Shown here one piece after another: positions 1 to 5,036 of a stretch of 6,749 bases of DNA. This DNA is from Vulcanimicrobiota bacterium. Its GTDB lineage: Bacteria; Vulcanimicrobiota; Vulcanimicrobiia; Eremiobacterales; Eremiobacteraceae. Location: contig JAFANK010000126.1 in the NCBI GenBank assembly GCA_019232725.1, forward strand, positions 1 to 6,749, given 5' to 3'. The first letter of the stretch is position 1. The number at the start of each line of letters is the position of its first letter. The position numbers and the translations under genes are program-made. The notes beneath the pieces were generated by a model that saw only the letters and a program-made list of their open reading frames with translations, made no database searches and was not told the DNA's origin.

Positions 1-22
1 GGGGACTTCTGCTTTCGGTGAC

Positions 23-98
23 TGGTGCCGAGAGTCGGAATCGAACCGACGACACCAGGTTTTTCAGACCTGTGCTCTACCAACTGAGCTATCTCGGC
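23..98 (-). tRNA. tRNA-Phe (anticodon GAA)
   Basis: Read on the minus strand this folds into a complete cloverleaf. The 7-bp acceptor stem is GCCGAGA/TCTCGGC, the D stem is GCTC/GAGC, the anticodon stem is CAGGT/ACCTG around the loop CTGAAAA, and the T stem is GTCGG/CCGAC around TTCGATT. The anticodon GAA (plus-strand positions 63-65) reads Phe codons. The discriminator base A is at 26, and CCA is encoded at 25-23, so the gene is 76 nt with its tail. The 3' end points out of the window to the left, so an element integrated at the tRNA 3' end would lie outside this window. I see no strong promoter in the 40 bases upstream of the 5' end. Confidence 0.97.
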
Positions 99-482
99 GC
101 AATCTATTGAGCCTTTTTATTCGCGAACGATTGCAAGTTTGAGCGAGGTCGGCCATTCTTTTTCGCCCGACGGTGCGCCTGCCAACGCTGCTTCCATTGC
201 CCTAGCAGCGCTGTCTTCGGAAGAGGGAATGTGCTGTCCGTAGACAGTCCGCCCACCCAGCGCCGGTCCCGTGAGTGTTATCCCGACTTCGCGTAGTTGG
301 GCTAGCCGCAATGGACACATCGACTCGTATAAAACAAGCTGAAGTCCGACCGTAAATGTCTGGGCTAAGGCGGCGTCGGGGCGAAACAGGTGAGGAGGTG
401 CCAATTCCGACTTCCATCAAGCCCAGATCAAGTACCCGCTCAAGCTGCACGACTCACTTTTTTACCATGAAGGAGCACAGCG
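99..482. other. Gene-poor stretch between tRNA-Phe and the 98-aa gene, with a possible gene remnant
   Basis: No convincing gene is visible. On the minus strand a frame is open from a TTG at 404 to a TAA at 117 (95 residues). Its composition is plausible for a protein (Ala-Leu rich, few rare residues), but it has no clear Shine-Dalgarno site. Its in-frame stop lies just upstream at 419-417. An overlapping minus frame from a GTG at 450 could supply a missing N-terminus if a frameshift lies near 410. I recognise neither product. A small CTGTC/GACAG hairpin with loop CGTA sits near 233-246. The last bases carry the ribosome site of the 483 gene. The minus frame ends 18 nt before the tRNA, so it could be co-transcribed with it. 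Confidence 0.3.
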
Positions 483-779
483 ATGACCCCAGTTGACCGA
501 ACCGCGCTAGCGCAACAGATTGCAGATCTACTTCATCAGACTTCCGAAGACCATCATGTTGCTTTCAAGGCGACCGATGGTGTCGATCCAGATTGGTCAA
601 TCTGGTATGCCGGGTATCTGCTCGATAAGGGGATTAAGAAGCTGTTGAACGCAGAACTACTAAAAAGCGATCTTATATATTTGCTTGTGAAGGTTGACAA
701 GGAAATCAACCGTCAGGCGCCTGGTGCTAGTTGGGAAAGATGGTATGCAGACGATCTCATCAGGAGGTATGTCCACTAG
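483..779 (+). CDS. 98-aa protein of unknown function with duplicated WxxWYAxxL motif
   Basis: I do not recognise a characterised family. The ATG is preceded by AAGGAG at 470-475 with 7 nt spacing, so the start is well supported. The product is soluble-looking, with no signal peptide or membrane helix. Residues 38-46 and 84-92 carry the same pattern WxxWYAxxL, which suggests an internal duplication or two equivalent docking faces. Between them lie predicted helices (about 44-77) rich in Leu and Lys. The N-terminus (about 5-20) also looks helical. Codon choice is more AT-rich than in the genes downstream of 2796, which hints at separate ancestry. It is convergent with the yihY-type gene, with about 55 bp between the two stops. 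No function can be assigned. Confidence 0.8.
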   Translation: MTPVDRTALAQQIADLLHQTSEDHHVAFKATDGVDPDWSIWYAGYLLDKGIKKLLNAELLKSDLIYLLVKVDKEINRQAPGASWERWYADDLIRRYVH

Positions 780-834
780 TTATCCTCTGCTGCCTAAAAA
801 ACCGTGTAATCCAATTGAACCCGCTCGCAGCCTG

Positions 835-1827
835 TCAGCTCTTAAGGTTTTGGTGGCGCCTGATTTCCGTATATGCCCTCGTGAACGCAACGCCGACGAG
901 AAGCATCAGCGCCGTATAGTAGACCCACACCAACGTTGCGACAACCGGACCGGCCGCACCGAAGCTGCCGCCGAGTGATGCTTTGCCGAGATACAGGCCC
1001 ATTAAGAATTGTCCCATCGACAACAAGATGCTCGTGACCGCAGCGCCGATCAGCGCTTCCTTGAGTACGAGATTCACAGGCGGTAGATACGTATACAGAG
1101 CCGCGAGAAGCAGCCACATCATGCAAAAGGTGACCAGCAGGCTTAAGATGTGCGCCCAGCCGCTTTGGGCAGGGGTTACTATTTCTATTCTCGCCTGGAA
1201 AAAGATCGACCCTGCGAAGACAATCATCGTCGCCATGACCATGCTGATCGCCAAGACGTTATCCATGAGAAAGCCGACAAACCCACGTTTCGGCTTCTCA
1301 GGGGATCCCCACATGGCGTCCATGGAATCGCGCAACTGATCAAACAGGCCCGCGGCCCCTACCAGCGCGATCAACACGCCAAGCGCGACACCGATCGCGC
1401 TCGCCGCTTTGGGCTGCGGATAGCGCAGGAGCGCTGCAACGGTCGTCGCACCGGCATCGCCAAGAAATGGGCGCACAGCGCCGACCACATCTGACTGCGC
1501 TTGATTGTGGCCCACCACCAGGCTCGCAACGGCTAACGCTACAAAAACCATGGGTGCAAGTGAGAAAAGCGTGAAGTACGCGAGCGCTGCTGCAATGCGC
1601 CGGACTTCGCATTCACGGACATAGACAACGGTCCGGCGCAATACGCGCGCGATAATCGCCAGCCGTTGTTTGACGGCAACGGTATCTCGTTTCAATCCCG
1701 AGTTGGCCTGCGTCTTCTGAGCGCCGGTCAACCGGGCCGCAGTACCAGTTGCCACCTCTTCAACTGGAGGAACCAGGGCAGCCACCAGCGCCACGATGGG
1801 GCGTAGCACTCGTGACAAGAGTCGCAA
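835..1827 (-). CDS. YihY/BrkB-family integral membrane protein
   Basis: The product is about 330 residues and belongs to the YihY/virulence factor BrkB family, once misnamed ribonuclease BN. Members are inner-membrane proteins of uncertain transport-like role. About six membrane segments are visible, near residues 83-105, 143-163, 188-210, 226-247, 255-278 and 295-317. Family hallmarks are ALAYFTLFSLAPM after the first cytoplasmic helix, LFDQLRDSMDAMWG near 161-174, and the C-terminal LGGSFGAAGPVVATLVWVYY with a following FTRAY. The start is uncertain. No ATG is available, so TTG 1827 is used, with AGGAAAG upstream; GTG 1809 is an alternative. The roughly 65 residues before the domain are longer than is strictly needed by the fold. 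It lies 60 bp behind the metallothionein on the same strand, so co-transcription is likely. Confidence 0.92.
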   Translation of the reverse strand: MRLLSRVLRPIVALVAALVPPVEEVATGTAARLTGAQKTQANSGLKRDTVAVKQRLAIIARVLRRTVVYVRECEVRRIAAALAYFTLFSLAPMVFVALAVASLVVGHNQAQSDVVGAVRPFLGDAGATTVAALLRYPQPKAASAIGVALGVLIALVGAAGLFDQLRDSMDAMWGSPEKPKRGFVGFLMDNVLAISMVMATMIVFAGSIFFQARIEIVTPAQSGWAHILSLLVTFCMMWLLLAALYTYLPPVNLVLKEALIGAAVTSILLSMGQFLMGLYLGKASLGGSFGAAGPVVATLVWVYYTALMLLVGVAFTRAYTEIRRHQNLKS

Positions 1828-1887
1828 GAAGATCAGCTTTCCTATCGTCCCCTTTGAGTCGCGACCAAACCGTTCTTCACAAAACAG

Positions 1888-2022
1888 TTACTCGCAATCC
1901 GTGTGACCGCATGCGCAGCGTCCGTCTGCTTTGACTTCCCCATGCTTGCATGAGTCGCTGCAAAAGCCAAGATGACTACTCTCCGTGCACTTGCACTGCA
2001 TATGTCCGCACTTTGCAGCCAT
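1888..2022 (-). CDS. Short bacterial metallothionein (SmtA/BmtA type), 44 aa
   Basis: The ATG at 2022 follows AAGGAG (2034-2029) with 6 nt spacing. The 44-residue product has eight Cys (5, 10, 12, 21, 25, 36, 38, 43) and four His (7, 17, 27, 40). The order is KCGHMQCKC, then FCSDSC, then CACGHTDC. This matches the layout of bacterial metallothioneins such as cyanobacterial SmtA and Pseudomonas BmtA: an N-terminal Cys cluster, a central CxxxC after an aromatic residue, and a C-terminal CGHTxC. Those proteins bind Zn, Cd or Cu in a Cys/His cluster in the cytoplasm. This one is about 10 residues shorter than SmtA, mainly through a shorter linker between the first and second Cys groups, and it lacks the terminal CxC. 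The metal is not predictable from sequence. It is the first gene of a probable two-gene unit with the YihY-type protein. Confidence 0.9.
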   Translation of the reverse strand: MAAKCGHMQCKCTESSHLGFCSDSCKHGEVKADGRCACGHTDCE

Positions 2023-2054
2023 AATTGTCTCCTTAGAAGTTCGTCGCTATAACA

Positions 2055-2095
2055 CTTTGCTGATACCCGTCTGGGTGGAAAACTATCAGCTAAAG
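2055..2095. promoter_or_regulatory. Imperfect inverted repeat upstream of the metallothionein gene
   Basis: CTTTGCTGATA (2055-2065) faces TATCAGCTAAAG (2084-2095). The 7-bp core GCTGATA/TATCAGC is perfect, and the CTTT/AAAG flanks match with one inserted base. The 18-nt spacer holds a smaller ACCC/GGGT hairpin around GTCT. The element lies 33-73 bp upstream of the metallothionein ATG, where an operator or a 5' leader structure is expected. Known metallothionein genes are often controlled by ArsR/SmtB-type repressors bound to inverted repeats, but the sequence does not match the SmtB site I know. A role as operator is inference. Confidence 0.4.
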
Positions 2096-2202
2096 TGGAG
2101 CGGGCGAGCGAGCGCCTCTTCCAGTGTGATGCCCGCTACGGCCGAAGCATTGCCATTACGATACCATGGGGAAGAACACTAAGAGGGAAGGCGGTTGGCA
2201 CC

Positions 2203-2271
2203 ATGGATGCTCTCATCATCGTGCTCGTGATTTTGATCTTGCTCGTGGTCACGGGTCATCTCAAGCTGTAA
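2203..2271 (+). CDS. Candidate 22-aa single-helix membrane micropeptide
   Basis: The frame runs ATG 2203 to TAA 2269-2271. It encodes 22 residues: a short acidic start (MDA), an unbroken hydrophobic stretch of about 14 residues made of Leu, Ile and Val, then TGHLKL. That is the pattern of a tiny inner-membrane peptide with its basic end outside the hydrophobic core. GGAAGG at 2186-2191 lies 11 nt before the ATG, which is longer than ideal. It is divergent from the metallothionein, so the 180 bp between them may hold two promoters. I do not recognise a family. An overlapping frame from ATG 2166 looks like a shadow. The hydrophobic run is unlikely in random sequence of this composition, but so short an ORF could still be chance. 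Confidence 0.45.
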   Translation: MDALIIVLVILILLVVTGHLKL

Positions 2272-2587
2272 CGACACCCATCGTCAGCAGCTGTCGATCA
2301 GCGCTTTGGCACCGACCCAGATCCTTTAAGAAAACCATTTTCGCGCCGAGTAAAGCAACGATACAAAATGTCAAAAGGCTGATCATCGCTCTGCGATGCA
2401 GTTGCGATGTGCCCTGCAATGCTGTTTGGCTTGCGCGGGTACGCTGGCGGCCTACTGTGTAGCACCTTGCTAAAAAGACCCATACACCTCCCGCCTGCGG
2501 GTTGAGCGGAAAAGCTTCGTTCAATTTCATGGTTTGTTGCGGCTTGACCGTTGGAACTTCGATGCATTGGAACAGTTAAAAAGGTCC

Positions 2588-2599
2588 CTTCATATGAAG
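2588..2599. repeat. 12-bp perfect palindrome
   Basis: CTTCATATGAAG is identical to its own reverse complement over 12 bp. It lies directly beside the terminator-like hairpin in the gene-poor stretch. It could be a dimeric regulator site, but no adjacent gene start makes that compelling. Confidence 0.4.
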
Positions 2600-2601
2600 A
2601 C

Positions 2602-2631
2602 AAGCAAAAGCCGATCCACGTGGGACCGGCT
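2602..2631 (-). terminator. Possible Rho-independent terminator on the minus strand
   Basis: On the minus strand AGCCG (2631-2627) pairs with CGGCT (2613-2609), and the inner GTCCCAC pairs with GTGGA-type bases, with one mismatch and one bulge. The 3' side is followed at once by TTTTGCTTG. A GC-rich stem plus T-rich tail fits an intrinsic terminator. It would end minus-strand transcription coming from about 2650 or above, where only a start-less 38-residue frame is visible. Confidence 0.4.
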
Positions 2632-2795
2632 CCGCTCGGGTTGCGTTTAACTAGTTGCCGTGAACGCCAGAGGCCTGGGCATAGACAACACTCGAGCAAG
2701 GCGTGCATGCTGCGCCGCCGCAAATGCTAACCGCTTGATCGCTTTGAAGACGCGCGTTGTCGACAGCTCATGTCACGAGATGAAATGAGGTTATT

Positions 2796-3242
2796 GTGGA
2801 TGGTCTGACGTTTGTACAGCAGATGCGTGACAAGGGAATGAACTACCCGCCGATAGGCGAGCTCGTCGGTTTCAGAATACTCGACGTGCGCAAAGGCGCG
2901 ATCAAAATCAGCGGACGCCCAACAGCTCAACACTATAATCCACTCGGTGTCGTCCACGGCGGTTTTGCCAGCACGCTCACGGACCTGGCGCTCGGCCACG
3001 TCTCTATTACCATGCTGCCAAGCATGGAAGAGGCGATTGCAACAACGGATCTCTCGGTGAAGTTCGTGCGGCCGGCTTTTCACGACACGGGTGAAATGAT
3101 CTGCGAAGCATCGGTCATTCATAGCGGGAGAAAGGTCATCTTCACAGAGGCTCGTCTGACCGATAAGGCCGGCAAGCTCTACGCGACTGCCCAATCGACC
3201 TGCCTCGTGGTACCAAGCCGCGTCACACCCCGCGAAGATTAA
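2796..3242 (+). CDS. PaaI-like hotdog-fold thioesterase
   Basis: The product is 148 residues and fits the PaaI/YbgC-like thioesterase group, which hydrolyses acyl-CoA thioesters, often aromatic ones, in the cytoplasm. The hotdog signature is clear: HYNPLGVVHGG at 46-56 gives Asn48 and the HGG turn, and TLTDLALG at 60-67 places Asp63 at the usual catalytic acid position. DLSVKFVRPA and GEMICEASVIHSGRKV supply the typical central strands, and DKAGKLYATAQSTCLV the last strand. The GTG start follows GAGG (2787-2790) by 5 nt, and a TGA lies in frame at 2781-2783, so the N-terminus cannot extend far. No phenylacetate genes are nearby, so the substrate is unknown. It reads toward the zinc-finger gene 121 bp downstream and may share its transcript. 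Confidence 0.9.
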   Translation: MDGLTFVQQMRDKGMNYPPIGELVGFRILDVRKGAIKISGRPTAQHYNPLGVVHGGFASTLTDLALGHVSITMLPSMEEAIATTDLSVKFVRPAFHDTGEMICEASVIHSGRKVIFTEARLTDKAGKLYATAQSTCLVVPSRVTPRED

Positions 3243-3320
3243 GGTCCAGAGGCGGCGCGCTTGGGGCAGCTCAACAAAAGGCGGTGCTACGAATGATAAG
3301 GAACTACCGCCCCGGATTGT

Positions 3321-3356
3321 CCGAGGAGCGTCTGCTTAGACAGAGGCGCTCGGAAG
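3321..3356 (+). promoter_or_regulatory. Leader hairpin just before the zinc-finger gene
   Basis: GAGCG (3326-3330) can pair with CGCTC (3347-3351), with an inner TCTG/CAGA stem around CTTAGA. Alternatively CCGAG (3321-3325) can pair with CTCGG (3349-3353). The second pairing would cover the first bases of GGAAG (3352-3356), the likely ribosome site for the ATG at 3364. It may end the thioesterase message or tune translation; there is no T-run to support a terminator. Confidence 0.35.
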
Positions 3357-3363
3357 CTTCTCT

Positions 3364-3561
3364 ATGCAATGTGATTTGTGTAAGCAGCGGAAACGCGAGC
3401 TCGTCCGGATCGGCGTACCCGGCGGCACCTTAGTCGTGTGCAAAGAGTGTGCAGCGGATGTCTACATCAACCTCGTAGGGGGAGCGGCGCCGGATTCTGA
3501 CACCTCACAACCGCCCAAACCTTCCGGACGCTCGCGCAAGTCCGGTCGGGGCGGGAAGTAG
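3364..3561 (+). CDS. 65-aa zinc-finger-like protein (CxxC...CxxC)
   Basis: The N-terminal half carries CDLC at 3-6 and CKEC at 26-29, separated by a basic segment and a VPGGTLVVC hairpin. This is a compact zinc-ribbon arrangement that most likely binds one Zn ion through four Cys. The tail from about residue 43 is Pro, Ser, Gly, Arg and Lys rich (PPKPSGRSRKSGRGGK), probably disordered and able to bind nucleic acid. GGAAG lies 7 nt before the ATG. The stop TAG is separated from the GTG of the MEDS gene by only three bases, so the two are probably translated in a coupled way. Such small zinc ribbons serve in DNA or RNA binding or as protein adaptors; the precise role is unknown. Confidence 0.85.
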   Translation: MQCDLCKQRKRELVRIGVPGGTLVVCKECAADVYINLVGGAAPDSDTSQPPKPSGRSRKSGRGGK

Positions 3562-3564
3562 GCG

Positions 3565-4344
3565 GTGCGTTTGAAGCTCGTCGAGCCGCCGCAGCCGCCT
3601 ACGCACGTCGTGCAGTTCTATGGGAAGCACGTGTTGTCGCTCGTTCGTAACGTCGCATATTTTTTGTCGGATGGGCTTGAGTACGGCAGCGCTGCTCTTG
3701 CCATCACGACGAACAGCCACAAGACCGGGATTCTGAGCGAGCTCGGACAGCTTGGCATTCCAGCGGCTGATCTTGAACGTAACGGTCTGCTTGCGTTTCT
3801 CAATGCGGATGAGACGCTTCCCAAGATTTTGATCGACAATCACCCGGATTCGGATAGGTTTGATGCGTTGGTCGGGGCGACCGCCCGACAAGTTCTCTCC
3901 GCATCCGCAGATGGCAGCGTTCGCATTTACGGCGAAATGGCTGGGTTGCTTTGGGCCCAAGCCAACTTCTCAGGTGCAATGCGACTGGAACAATTAGGTA
4001 ATCAGCTGCTCAAGGAACCAGGATACAAGATCTTCTGTTCCTATGCCGTTGATATTTTTGGCGAGCAGTTTCGCCATGATAGTCTCACTGGGCCGCTCTG
4101 TGCGCACACCCATGTCACGCCGACAGAGTATGGCACAGACCTCGATGCCGCCGTGTTTAACACCGCAGCCGATGCGCTCAACGTCGAGCCCTCTGCACTA
4201 CGAAATGCCGTGCAACGATACAGACGCCCCGAGGTCGCCGACATGTCAGCGGCTGAGGCTGCGATTCTGTGGCTGCGCGAGCAGCAACCAGAAAGAGCAG
4301 AGGCGATCGTCGAGAACATTCGACGCGACCTCGCTCTCACGTAG
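3565..4344 (+). CDS. MEDS-domain (DcmR-like sensory) protein
   Basis: The 259-residue product carries a MEDS domain, named from methanogen/methylotroph sensory proteins such as DcmR. Hallmarks are HVVQFY at 14-19, an Ala/Leu-rich helix and strand with ALAITTNSHK near 44-53, RIYGEMAGLLW at 120-130, LEQLGNQLL at 141-149, IFCSYAVDIF at 156-165 and the terminal CAHTHV at 179-184. The domain is thought to sense small molecules and is often fused to a histidine kinase or DNA-binding domain. Here no kinase or helix-turn-helix follows. Residues 185-259 form an extra, mostly helical tail (AEAAILWLREQQPERAEAIV). The GTG start is three bases after the zinc-finger stop. It is convergent with the next gene, with 14 bp between stops. 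Confidence 0.88.
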   Translation: MRLKLVEPPQPPTHVVQFYGKHVLSLVRNVAYFLSDGLEYGSAALAITTNSHKTGILSELGQLGIPAADLERNGLLAFLNADETLPKILIDNHPDSDRFDALVGATARQVLSASADGSVRIYGEMAGLLWAQANFSGAMRLEQLGNQLLKEPGYKIFCSYAVDIFGEQFRHDSLTGPLCAHTHVTPTEYGTDLDAAVFNTAADALNVEPSALRNAVQRYRRPEVADMSAAEAAILWLREQQPERAEAIVENIRRDLALT

Positions 4345-4358
4345 CCCCGTCGCTAACG

Positions 4359-4610
4359 TTAACCTTGGCGTTTGGCGAATTCATTGTGCACAGCCGCGAT
4401 GATAGCGCCGGCAAAGGCTGAGAAGAGCGCAAGCAGCAGCGCGCGCAGGACGTACGCCCCGATATCGCCTTGACCGAGCACAAAGCTCGAGGACCTGCCC
4501 ACGAGACCGGCGGGCACGAGAACGAGCCGCAGCGCAAAACCGGCGACGCCGGACCCGATAGCAAATCCAAGTACGTTCAGGGTGAGGGGCGACACGACGG
4601 CTCGTTGCAT
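4359..4610 (-). CDS. 83-aa two-helix membrane protein of unknown function
   Basis: The start is strongly supported: AAGGAGGA (4622-4615) sits 4 nt before the ATG at 4610. Two hydrophobic segments are visible, about residues 10-34 and 53-74, joined by a short polar loop (GRSSSFVLGQGDIG). The C-terminus HNEFAKRQG is polar. The small residues Gly and Ala are frequent in both helices, which suits tight helix packing in the inner membrane. I do not recognise a named family. It is the last of three minus-strand genes encoding small membrane or exported proteins, 129 bp beyond the previous stop, so it may have its own promoter. It converges with the MEDS gene. Confidence 0.85.
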   Translation of the reverse strand: MQRAVVSPLTLNVLGFAIGSGVAGFALRLVLVPAGLVGRSSSFVLGQGDIGAYVLRALLLALFSAFAGAIIAAVHNEFAKRQG

Positions 4611-4662
4611 ACGGTCCTCCTTATCGACGCTCGTTGCTCAGGTTACCAACACTGTACTCGCT

Positions 4663-4690
4663 CTTATCTATAGAACGCTAACGGCCTCAA
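4663..4690 (-). promoter_or_regulatory. Weak sigma-70-like promoter candidate for the 83-aa gene
   Basis: On the minus strand TTGAGG (4690-4685) and GATAAG (4668-4663) are 16 bp apart, with an overlapping TATAGA as an alternative -10. Both boxes match the consensus at four or so positions. The site is 53 bp upstream of the ATG at 4610. A 10-bp palindrome, TGCCATGGCA (4702-4711), lies just upstream and could be a regulator site. The match is too loose for certainty. Confidence 0.3.
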
Positions 4691-4730
4691 CGATGTTTCA
4701 CTGCCATGGCAACCGGCAATGCTGCAATGT

Positions 4731-4748
4731 CGCGCTTCTCTAAGCGCG
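4731..4748 (-). terminator. Perfect 7-bp hairpin at the end of the 98-aa exported-protein gene
   Basis: CGCGCTT and AAGCGCG pair perfectly around a four-base loop. On the minus strand the stem contains the last codons and the TAG stop of the gene ending at 4740. No T-run follows, so it may act as a transcript-end stabiliser or a factor-assisted terminator rather than a classical intrinsic one. Confidence 0.4.
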
Positions 4749-5036
4749 TGGCGAGATGAGTTTTCGGATTGAAGGCTGGGGGCTAGGCTTTGGACGTGGC
4801 TGAGAACGCAGCCGGCCATCACGTGTGAACGTGTATTTGTCTTCGTGCCCGTTCACCTGCACGTAGATCCAATCGACCAGCGATCCGCTCTTCTCGTCGA
4901 TCCGTTTCGGCACGCCGTGGTGCCGCGCCACCCAATATTCGTCGGGATATGGCTTCACGCAATCGAGGAAAACATTCTTGGACATGTGGACGTTGGGCAC
5001 GCACAACGCAGACACGAGAATAAAAATGATCAACAT
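4740..5036 (-). CDS. 98-aa probably exported protein of unknown function
   Basis: The ATG at 5036 is chosen because it overlaps the stop of the upstream gene and follows AGGAG with 10 nt spacing; a longer frame to 5150 exists but would lie inside that gene. Residues 1-17 are hydrophobic (MLIIFILVSALCVPNVH) and could be a signal peptide or anchor. The core, about 27-76, reads PYPDEYWVARHHGVPKRI, then WIYVQVNG and YTFTRDGRL. That order of a Gly-Pro turn, an aromatic strand and a terminal dGRL strand resembles small SmpA/BamE-like envelope domains, but only loosely. The tail is Pro-Arg-Lys rich. There are two Cys, at 12 and 26. Expression is probably coupled to the 69-aa membrane gene upstream. 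Confidence 0.7.
   Translation of the reverse strand: MLIIFILVSALCVPNVHMSKNVFLDCVKPYPDEYWVARHHGVPKRIDEKSGSLVDWIYVQVNGHEDKYTFTRDGRLRSQPRPKPSPQPSIRKLISPRA

Larger units (their letters stand above)
2272..2795. other. Stretch of about 520 bp without a firm gene
   Basis: Both strands contain open frames, but none has a good ribosome site together with a plausible protein. The best is a minus-strand 41-residue frame starting with a hydrophobic MISLLTFCIVALLGAK, near 2386, which lacks a Shine-Dalgarno site. A cysteine-bearing minus-strand frame (2767-2651) has no start codon. Short related tracts, TAAAAAGACCC near 2471 and TAAAAAGGTCCC near 2577, occur about 106 bp apart. The only structured elements I can support are the minus-strand hairpin at 2602-2631 and the palindrome at 2588-2599. 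The final 10 bases carry the GAGG ribosome site of the thioesterase gene. Confidence 0.5.

Noticed and set aside
1..98. tRNA-Phe as an integration site for an island inside this window
   Set aside because: The tRNA 3' end faces out of the window, no duplicate of its 3' end is seen downstream, and no integrase is present.
2166..2462. 98-aa plus-strand frame starting just before the micropeptide
   Set aside because: No Shine-Dalgarno site and no protein-like pattern beyond a few His; the overlapping hydrophobic micropeptide frame is more convincing.
2261..2530. 89-aa minus-strand frame containing a hydrophobic MISLLTFCIVALLG segment
   Set aside because: The ATG at 2530 and the internal ATG near 2386 both lack ribosome sites; one hydrophobic stretch alone is not enough to call a gene.
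2298..2723. 141-aa open frame on the minus strand in the gene-poor stretch
   Set aside because: It has no ribosome site, runs through the terminator-like hairpin, and has an unordered Arg/Ser/Pro-rich composition without domains.
2727..3194. 155-aa open frame on the minus strand
   Set aside because: It lies antisense to the thioesterase gene, which has the hotdog signature and a ribosome site; the antisense product shows no family features.
3505..3960. 151-aa open frame on the minus strand
   Set aside because: It is antisense to the MEDS gene and the end of the zinc-finger gene, both of which have recognisable motifs.
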